Assembly (NCBI GenBank): GCA_963691705.1
Contig: OY829537.1
Span: 74,607,352 to 74,671,351, forward strand
Length of the DNA stretch: 64,000 nucleotides
From: Viola odorata
Lineage: Eukaryota; Streptophyta; Magnoliopsida; Malpighiales; Violaceae
Direction: 5' to 3'
The translations under genes and the position numbers were made by a program. Numbering within the stretch: position 1 is the stretch's first letter; the number at the start of each line of letters is the position of its first letter. The notes below the pieces were generated by a model. It was not told where the DNA came from and did not search any database. It worked only from the letters and a program-made list of their open reading frames with translations. This document shows, one piece after another, positions 56,945-64,000 of the stretch.

Positions 56945-57145
56945 TACCTGCTGGGCGGGCGGCGGCGACCGGCAAGAGACGACGACGAGCGAAGGCAGAG
57001 GGATTGACGAAGAGGCTGAGAGGATGAGGGCAGTGTGATTAATTTGGGGATTTAGGTTCAATTTTCTGATTTGGGGTGGGTTGGGTTAGGGATTTAGGGG
57101 TTGGGTTAGGGATTTGGGGTGGGTTTAGTTAAGGATTTGGGGTGG
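56945..57145 (-). promoter_or_regulatory. 5' leader exon and upstream tandem repeats of hAT gene
   Basis: On the minus strand a GC-rich leader (tcgccgccgcccgcccagcag, then gtaggct donor at about 56948) is preceded by four tandem units of about 22 bp on the + strand (gatttggggtgggttgggtt and variants, 57050-57145). Confidence 0.5.
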
Positions 57146-57253
57146 GCTATAAGAGTAAAAAAAAAATTACCATTGGGCCAGGGGTGGGCTGCATCCGTGT
57201 GCTGGTGTTGGAAAATAAAACACCAAATTTGTCAAAAAACCTAGCTAAAATAA

Positions 57254-57326
57254 GATCTTGTGGGATTTGAACCCACGACCTCTTGCAAAGATTAGGGCGC
57301 CTTAGACCACTCGGCCAACCTAGCAC
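57254..57326 (-). other. tRNA-Leu-like sequence inside the hAT element
   Basis: On the minus strand it has ggttggccgagtggtctaag and aggcgcc, the D-arm/A-box wording of tRNA-Leu, and then GTGGGTTCAAATCCCAC, a perfect T-arm and B-box. The spacing is too short for a full leucine tRNA with variable arm, and the acceptor arms do not pair. It is more likely a pseudo-tRNA or SINE head than a working gene. Confidence 0.5.
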
Positions 57327-57622
57327 TGATGTTTAATGTTGCTTAGTAAATTAATACCTTCATTTAATTAAGATTTTTTTTTTTGGATTGGGCCAGGGTG
57401 GGCTGCGCCCACCCTGGCCCAGGGCTGGATCCGCCACTGGTGCCCCCACACTGTATTAATTAGACAATTGGACTCCTTAACTTTATTAGATCTTTAAATT
57501 GGTCCAATAAAACTTTATATCAACATTATACTATATGATTAAATACACTCAACATATGCGTCCATATGTTATGTATATATTATGGTACTAAACGCACTAG
57601 TCTCGTTGTCCAAAATTCAACA

Positions 57623-58031
57623 ATCTCCCACTTGGACAACTCAATGATGTGCGATCCTTATAGTACCAACCTTTAGTCATATAGGTATACGTTAATTTCT
57701 CAAATGCTAGCATGATACTTGTCTAATTCAATCCACTCCATTAGTTTCATCAATGCAAGAACCAAAAGAGCAGTCGTCGCAGTTCAAGCAACTAAACTCA
57801 TGATGATTACGAGCATCAACTAATTAATGACATGGATCCAGTGTGCATGTGCAACATGGAAATTACATGTGAAATGATCTATACATGTTTATTTCCAACT
57901 GATCCTCTTTACTTTATGAGATAAAAATCCAGAGCAGATATTGAATAAAATCAATATCCATAAACTGTGAAATAACATAATACACAGTCATCACATAAAT
58001 GAGTCACAAAATATACAAACCAAAACTCCCA
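57623..58031. other. Copia 2 sequence between RNase H and 3' LTR
   Basis: Non-coding 3' region of the element, ending with the polypurine tract next to the LTR. Confidence 0.6.
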
Positions 58032-59712
58032 CTAAACTAAGGCATTTAAACTAAGGACACCCATGCTAGATACATGGCCATGGAACGCAAACGGTGTCAA
58101 TGCCTTTGTCAGTGGATCCGCAATCATTGCGTTTGTACCCAACAACTCAATGCTAACTTGACCGCTCTGAACTCTTTCCTTTACGGTAAGTAATTTAATG
58201 TCAATGTGCTTAGACCTTGACGAACTCCCATTACTGTTGGAGTACAACACTACAGCCCGGTTGTCACAAAAGATCCTCAAAGGTCTCTCAATGTCAGTGA
58301 CAACTCGCAGTCCCTTAACCATATTCTGCAGCCATATAGCATGACTGGATGCCTCGTAGCAAGCTACGAATTCTGCCTCCATAGTGGAAGAAGCGACGAG
58401 TGACTGTTTGGCACTCTTCCAAGAAATCACTCCTCCAGCCAATAGAAAGACATCCTGAAGTCGATCTCCGACTGTCCTGGCATCCAGCGAAATCAGAATC
58501 AGAATACTCAATGATCTCAAGCTGATCTGATTTCCTGTATGTGAGTATGCAGTCTTTCATTTTCAGTAGATACCGAAAAACTCTTTTGGCTGCAACCCAA
58601 TGGTCCCTTCCGGGATTGCTCTGGTATCTCCCCAACATACTAACTATAAACGCAAGGTCCGGACGGGTGGAAACTTGTGCATACATGATGCTTCCCACAG
58701 CCGAAGCATATGGAACACCCTCCATGAACTTACGGTCCAAATCTGTCTTAGGACACTAGCTAAGGCTGAATTTATCACCTTTGGAGATAGGAGTATCATG
58801 TGATTTACAATTTTGCATGTTGAATCTCTTTAGTACTTTATCGATGTAACCCTTTTGTGATAATCCAAGGGTACTCCGTGAACGATCACGGTGTATCTGA
58901 ATCCCTAACACAAAAGACGCTTCCCCAAGGTCTTTTACCTCAAAGTTATCTAAGAGAAAATCCTTAGTATCCTGAAAAAGCTTTACATCGTTAGTAGCAA
59001 GCAAAATGTCATCCACATATAACAATAGAAAAACAAATCTACTCCCACTAAACTTATGATACAGACAGTCCTCAACAACATTTACTTCGAAACCGTATGA
59101 AGTAATAACGCTATGGAACTTCAAGTACCATTGACGGGAAGCTTGCTTGAGCCCATAGATAGACTTCTTTAATCTACAAACCAATTCACTATCCTCGTTG
59201 GAGGATAGTCCTTTTGGTCGCCTCATGTAGATTTCTTCCTCAAGATCCCCATTGAGGAAAGCAGTCTTTACATCCATCTGATGAAGCTCAAGATCAAAAT
59301 ATGCCACCAAGGCCGTAATAGTCCTAAAAGAGTCCTTCGATGAAACTGGAGAGAAGGTCTCTTTATAGTCTATTCCTTCCTTTTGGGTGAATCCTTTCGC
59401 AATAAGTCGTGCTTTATACCTCTCAATATTGCCTTGTGAATCCCGTTTGGTTTTGAAAACCCATTTGCAACCTATCGGTTTCTTCTTCTCAGGCAATGGT
59501 ATAATCTCCCAAACGTCATTGTCCTTCATGGATTGGAGTTCATCCCCTATGGCCATTATCCATTCTTGAGCGTCAGAACAACTAGTAGCCTCTTTGAAAG
59601 TGAGCGGGTCATCCTCCAAAGAGTCAATAGTCTCCTCATGTTCTTGCAGAAATACGATATAATCATCCAGAATCGCATTTCTTCTCACTCTAGTGGACCT
59701 CCTAAGTGGCAT
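58032..59712 (-). pseudogene. Copia 2 reverse transcriptase and RNase H
   Basis: The frame from 59712 holds the RT core: GCKWVFKTKRDSQGNIERYK, ARLIAKGFTQKEGIDYKETF, MDVKTAFLNGDLEEEIYM, IYGLKQASRQW and the catalytic YVDDILLATND. A stop at 58756 breaks the frame before RPDLAFIVSMLGRYQ. A frameshift near 58500 leads to RNase H (SLVASSTMEAEFVACYEA, FCDNRAVV, SKHIDIK), ending 58032. Function in an intact element: synthesis of cDNA from the element RNA. Not functional here. Confidence 0.88.
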
Positions 59713-61209
59713 ATCTACCTGGTCCTCAGCTATTTGAGGTTGTTGAGTTTGATCCGGTCGTGGATCTTCATGGACTTCCTGATGATCCTCAGGTATAACC
59801 TGCGGATTTGGTTCTGTAGGAAGATTAATAATGTTGTTTCTTGCCTGCTGAGGGACAGAGATAAGAATGTGAACAATGAGTTCATCCTGACCCTCAGCAA
59901 CTGTAAGAGGAGGTATAACTGAATCCTCCTAAAAAATAACATCCGACCGTCTATCTTCCCCCCCAAACTCAACATCCTTAAGGAACCGCGCATTTCCCAT
60001 CTCAAAAAAGTTTCGGGCAGTAGGGTTGTAAAACTTATACCCCCGTGACCTCTCCGGATATCCAACAAAATAACAACTAACAGTCTTTAAGTCCAGTTTC
60101 CTTTCATCGGGCCTATAAGGCCTTGCCTCTGCTAGACATTCCCAAACTTTTAAATACTTTAAGACATGCTTTCGGCCAGTCTATAACTCATATGGGGTTT
60201 TGTTAGTCGCTTTTGTTGGTATCCTATTGAGAATGTAGACTGCAGTTCTTAAGGCATCCCCCTAAAGTGATGTAGGTAAGGTGGTATTGGCAATCATACT
60301 CTTTGCCATATCCTTAAGGGTACAGTTCCTCCTTTCAAATACACCATTCATGGTCGGAGACCCCGACATGGTGTACCGTGGAACTATCCCACACTCATCG
60401 AGAAATTGGGCAAATGGCCCAGGACGTTGTTCACCTGATCCATCATATCGACCGTAGTACTCATAACCACGATCCGATTTGACGGCCTTAATAGCCTTTC
60501 CGAGTTGATTTTCAACTTCAGCCTTAAAAGACTTGAAATCGTCCAATGCCTCGGGCTTTTCCTTTAAAAGGTATAGATATCCGTATCGAGAGAAATCATC
60601 TATAAAACTGATAAAGTATTGTTGACCATTCCAGGATGCCATAGGGAATGGACCACAAATGTCTGTATGTACCAGTTTTAGAGTTTCCGAACTTCTCTCG
60701 GCCTCAAATCGTCTTTTGTTAGTTGTTTTTCCCTTTATGCACTCGATGCAAACCTGTTAGTCTGTACGATCGAGTTCACCAAGAATTCCATCTGACACAA
60801 GTCGGTCTATTCTCCTTGTGGAGGAGATATGACCTAACCGTATGTGCCATAACCTGAATGAATCCTCAGTTGGCAATTTACGCTTTATCCCACGAGAATC
60901 GCTAATATAACATTCATTATTGCTATCAACTGTATGCAATAAATATAAGTTATCTGAATCAATTAATACACTAGTTCCAACCAAAGTAGAGTTAAAATAA
61001 AGTAGACTTTTATAATTCCCGAATCTGAATAAATAACATTCTTTGTCCAATAAAGAAACCGAAATCAGATTCCGTCTAAAAGAGGATACATATAAAGTCT
61101 TCTTTAACTCTAATATAAAACCAGTACATAAAATTAATTCCAGCATAGCAATGCCCCCAACTGGTACCGGGTCACCTGCACCAATATAGAGGAACCTCTC
61201 ACTTTCCAT
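59713..61209 (-). pseudogene. Copia 2 GAG-pre-integrase and integrase, several stops
   Basis: LWHIRLGHISSTRRIDRL and the following CIECIKGK give the zinc-binding HHCC. Then come HTDICGPF, MASWNGQQYFISFIDDFSRY and NGVFERRNCTLKDMAKS with the expected D, D, E residues. Stops occur near 60757, 60262, 60190 and 59930. The segment to 59713 is the variable linker between integrase and RT. Confidence 0.85.
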
Positions 61210-61233
61210 GGGCTTCCGGTACGTTCTGCACCC

Positions 61234-62147
61234 CTAGAAAGAAACACTTGTGTGTTTATTGGTTCCTGTATCTAACCACCAAGTGTTCTTAGGCACAGAA
61301 ACTAAAAGGTATTCCGTACTAACAAGAGACAAGGACATACCTTTCTTATCACACCAAGTTTTATACTTGGCGCAGTCCTTCTTAAAGTGGTCGGATCTCT
61401 TGCAGAAGAAACATCTGGGTCCTTTATGCTCTACATTAGAGCCTTTAGGTTTCTTATGAGAGTCAGGCCCTGTAGTCCCTTTACCTTTCCTCTTCTTAAA
61501 ACCGGATGAAGAGGTTGTAACTAGATGAGCACTATCTAGTTGAGAGTGTCTCAACCTTTCCTGTTCCTGAACCAGATGAACAGTCAGCTCATCAATTGTC
61601 CACTTATTTTCCTGACAATTGTAACTCACCCGAAATGACTGTATTGAGGTGGAAGTGAAGCCAACACATGATGTACCAGATAGTCATCTAGTAACTCAAC
61701 TTTAAGTGCCTTCAGCTTCTCAGCTAGGTTGATGATCTCCTGGACATACTCCCGTATGTCGCTATCCCCTCTGTACTTTATGGTCGAAAATTTGCGAATA
61801 GTATCGCTAATTTCGGCCTTCTCTGTATGGGTATAGCGACGAGCCAAGTTCTCTAGGATCTTGCTGGCACTATCTTCTTTATCTAGTGTGCTCTACATGG
61901 ATAGTGGGACGACACTCAGTATGACCAACCGACAAGCTCTGTTGGATTGTTTCCAGTCTTCGAAAGTCTGCTGATCCTTATCAGAATTTTCAAAATCTGG
62001 TTTCGGAGGACAATCCCTGTAGAGAGCCATATCTTTGTTCATACAACAAAGTGCAGTCTCGAATTTCCTCTTCCACAACTTGAAGTTGCTGGAAGACAAT
62101 AGCAGTACGCTATTCAGGTTCGCAGATACCGAGCCTGCTGAGTTCAT
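61234..62147 (-). pseudogene. Copia 2 gag and protease, several breaks
   Basis: Starts at ATG 62147 (MNSAGSVSANLNSVLLLSSS, then FKLWKRKFETAL), as in gag of Tnt1-type copia. It continues as TIRKFSTIKYRGDSDIREYV, LKVELLDDYLVHHVLASLP, the CCHC knuckle CFFCKRSDHFKKDC, and protease WWLDTGTNKHTSVSF. There are breaks near 61893 and 61626. It reads in line with the pol pieces downstream. Confidence 0.85.
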
Positions 62148-62159
62148 ATCTAGCAGCTC

Positions 62160-63408
62160 ACTTTAGTGAAAAATGAAAGTGATGAACTTAATGAATAACA
62201 CATTTACTAAATCAAAAAGATTAATTATATGACATTGAGTTTAGTCTTTGGACTAAAAGCACAACTCACAATTAATTAACCTGTCATAGTGTGAATTTTA
62301 TAGCTTGATTTTGCTAAATGTTTAATCTTCCTTTGGGCCGATCAAACACTTGCAATAAATCTCTTAAATAGCTATAAAGCTTGAATTCATCACTATCGTG
62401 TTTATAATTTCTGCCAAACAGTCATCTTCCTTTGGGCCGACAACTATCTGCATGAAATTATGAACACCACACTTGAAATGTCCAACTCGGTAATATCCGT
62501 AGCAGAGGTCACTTTGGTGACTTTACTACTTCTATTAATTGAGTTAGACAAATAAGCTAAGCTTAAAAGCTACCTTAGTGTTATTCCACTTTCTTTCATA
62601 AATCAATTAATTTTGAACTCTGGCAAACATCTTAAACTTTTGAATTAATTTTAAGTCCGACAAACCGAACCAATACATAAAATTGTAAAACATAATTAAA
62701 ATATGCAATTAATGGTAGAGGTTATATACCACACTTGAAAATCAACAGCACATATCCCAATTCATGATATTGTTAACCGACACGGGTTTTCATGAAAATC
62801 AACAACACATGAACCAATCTTAAACTTTATCAACAATGTGCAAAAAATATTGCGCAATTGGTAAAGTTTCGGAATCCATAGAATTATTAATTGTCAACCG
62901 TAATTCTACCATAATTCAATTACAAGCGGTTGTCAATGGGTTGATTGAATGTCAACCGTAATTCTACCAAAATTCAATTACAAGCAGTTGCAAAACAGTT
63001 TGTTTAGCAATTTCTAGAATCCTTTCTGTTTTGATTTGCTGATAATTCAAACAATTGTCAAATTTGCCCACTCCAATAACAATTAAATCAAAAACAACAA
63101 TTGATTTAAACCATTAATGGAATAAAACCGAAGGAGCAATGCCAAAAGCAACAATTGATTTAAACCATTGATTGAATAAAAAGCAGCAATCAGAAGCAGC
63201 AATTAATTAATCTAAAACAGCCAGCAATGTAACAAGCAAAAGCCAACGAAATAAATTCAACAATTGCCTCTGTTTCAATTTAATACAATTTGTCGATTCA
63301 ATTCCAAATTCAACAAGAAATTGTTGATTGATTTTAAAATTACTTGACGAAATCAATCAACCATGCATCATAAATTATTTTAATTCATGCAATAATCAAA
63401 ATTGAATT
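62160..63408 (-). other. Untranslated leader of copia 2
   Basis: 1.25 kb between primer site and gag with no coding signal. A direct duplication of about 50 bp (gtcaaccgtaattctacca, then ttcaattacaagc) lies at 62893-62995, and cttcctttgggccga occurs at 62327 and 62427. In many copia elements this region carries packaging signals; that role is inferred. Confidence 0.5.
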
Positions 63409-63422
63409 GCTCCGCTACCAAT

Positions 63423-63968
63423 TGTAAAAACCGGAGATTACTGTTGTTCTAAACCGTATGAACAACAGTCCAGGACCGGAATCAATTCAATTCTTGCATG
63501 AATTAAATGGAATGAGGAAGCGTACCTGATGATGATGTCATGTTTTTGATTCTGGGATTGAAGGTCTTCTGGTGAATCGTTGCCTTGGGTCGGATGGGGA
63601 ACCGCTCGTTCTTTTGTTTTCAACGTTATGTATGTTTTTCTTAACATAACATTGTAACAAAAGAACTGTAACTTAAATAGGCAACTTCCACCAGGGACCA
63701 TATCCCAAATATTTAATTTATGTTAATTACTAAATGACCCATCAACAATTAGTAATTAACCCGGGATTTTGCACAATTACAGATTGTGCCCCCACACTGT
63801 ATTAATTAGACAATTGGACCCTTTAACTTTATTAGATCTTTAAATTGGTCCAATAAAACTTTATATCAACATTATACTATATGATTAAATACACTCAACA
63901 TATGCGTCCATATGTTATGTATATATTATGGTACTAAACGCACTAGTCTCGTTGTCCAAAATCCAACA
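63423..63968 (-). repeat. 5' LTR of copia 2
   Basis: A 546-bp uninterrupted LTR; the segment around 63784-63800 (attgtgcccccacactg) is the empty site for the hAT insertion in the other LTR. Confidence 0.9.
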
Positions 63969-64000
63969 TATAGATTTTGGAAAATATAAGCAAATGAAGG

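Larger units (their letters stand above)
53180..57439 (-). mobile_element. hAT transposon, 4,260 bp, TSD GTGCCCCC
   Basis: Termini CATTGGCGGATCCAGG and, reverse-complemented on the right, CAGTGGCGGATCCAGCCC. A perfect 8-bp duplication lies at 53172-53179 and 57440-57447. The other copia LTR shows the site before insertion. A hairpin-forming ggccagggtgggc/gcccaccctggcc lies just inside the right end (57392-57421). Confidence 0.95.
52803..57622 (-). repeat. 3' LTR of copia 2, interrupted at 53180-57439
   Basis: LTR segments 52803-53179 and 57440-57622 align with the intact LTR. They show many single-base differences and two 3-base indels near 52817 and 52934, so the two LTRs have diverged considerably. 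Confidence 0.9.
52803..63968 (-). mobile_element. Ty1/copia retrotransposon 2, TSD TATAG, LTR split by hAT
   Basis: The 5' LTR (minus sense) is 63423-63968, 546 bp. The 3' LTR is 52803-57622 including the 4,260-bp hAT element plus an 8-bp duplication, about 552 bp net. Both LTRs run TGTAA.AACCGG to ..CAACA on the + strand. TATAG precedes 52803 (52798-52802) and follows 63968 (63969-63973). The primer site TGGTAGCGGAGC (minus, 63420-63409) is two bases from the LTR. The polypurine tract lies at about 57623-57640 (minus gtgggaga). Without the hAT element it is about 6.9 kb. Confidence 0.95.

Noticed and set aside
57254..57326. Functional tRNA-Leu gene
   Set aside because: Lacks a long variable arm and pairing acceptor stem; kept only as a tRNA-like sequence.
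1..64000. CRISPR arrays, operons or bacterial-type systems
   Set aside because: No direct-repeat/spacer pattern or clustered polycistronic genes; the window is plant nuclear DNA.

Overview
This is nuclear DNA of a flowering plant, most likely a eudicot. The evidence is spliced genes with GT-AG introns, a plant polygalacturonase, a plant CID-type PABP-interacting RNA-binding protein, AT-rich intergenic DNA, and dense nested plant transposable elements (Ty1/copia, Ty3-type, MuDR/MULE, PIF/Harbinger, hAT, Stowaway and Tourist MITEs, LINE). I cannot name the species.

Only two loci look like intact host genes. One is a four-exon GH28 polygalacturonase on the + strand (25047-26665, 393 codons). 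The other is a ten-exon gene on the - strand (40667 to 35181, 320 codons) for a PAM2 plus two-RRM protein of the Arabidopsis CID8-CID13 type. Every junction of both genes was traced by eye and stays in frame.

The rest is mobile DNA. 1-6260: four reading units on the - strand, two of them paralogous Transposase_28/plant-mobile-like genes, lie antisense to a + strand LTR end; this fits the extra antisense ORFs known in Tat-type Ty3 elements. 6290-7160: the 3' tail and LTR-like end of a Ty3-type element on the - strand. 7165-14820: a degenerate array of CACTA-like repeat units that has been hit by a non-autonomous MULE with a second element nested in it (8050-10427), a 1.3 kb LTR-like element carrying a GC-rich repeat cassette (11452-12736), and two Stowaway MITEs. 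Sister units of the array preserve several of the empty sites. 15825-17010: a long-TIR foldback element. About 18700-24110: a MuDR-type autonomous-class MULE with one nonsense codon, next to an LRR-receptor-kinase remnant. 24163-24970: another foldback element, just upstream of the polygalacturonase.

26949-34286 is bounded by hAT-like ends and an 8-bp duplication (CTCACAAA). It contains a complete but dead copia element (27098-31276) and gene-like sequence. 41690-42565 is a foldback element with a Tourist-like MITE sitting in its loop. 44144-44805 is a second TAA-flanked Tourist-like MITE. 44913-50640 is a PIF/Harbinger element with both transposase (ORF2) and Myb/SANT (ORF1) genes, each frameshifted, and an aldo-keto reductase gene fragment between them. 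52055-52651 is a LINE RNase H remnant. 52803-63968 is a second copia element (TSD TATAG) whose 3' LTR was split by a 4.26 kb hAT element (53180-57439, TSD GTGCCCCC).

The elements are related mainly by nesting, not by shared pathways. The window is best read as an insertion history. Boundaries given with matching target-site duplications were located base by base; those described as approximate were not.
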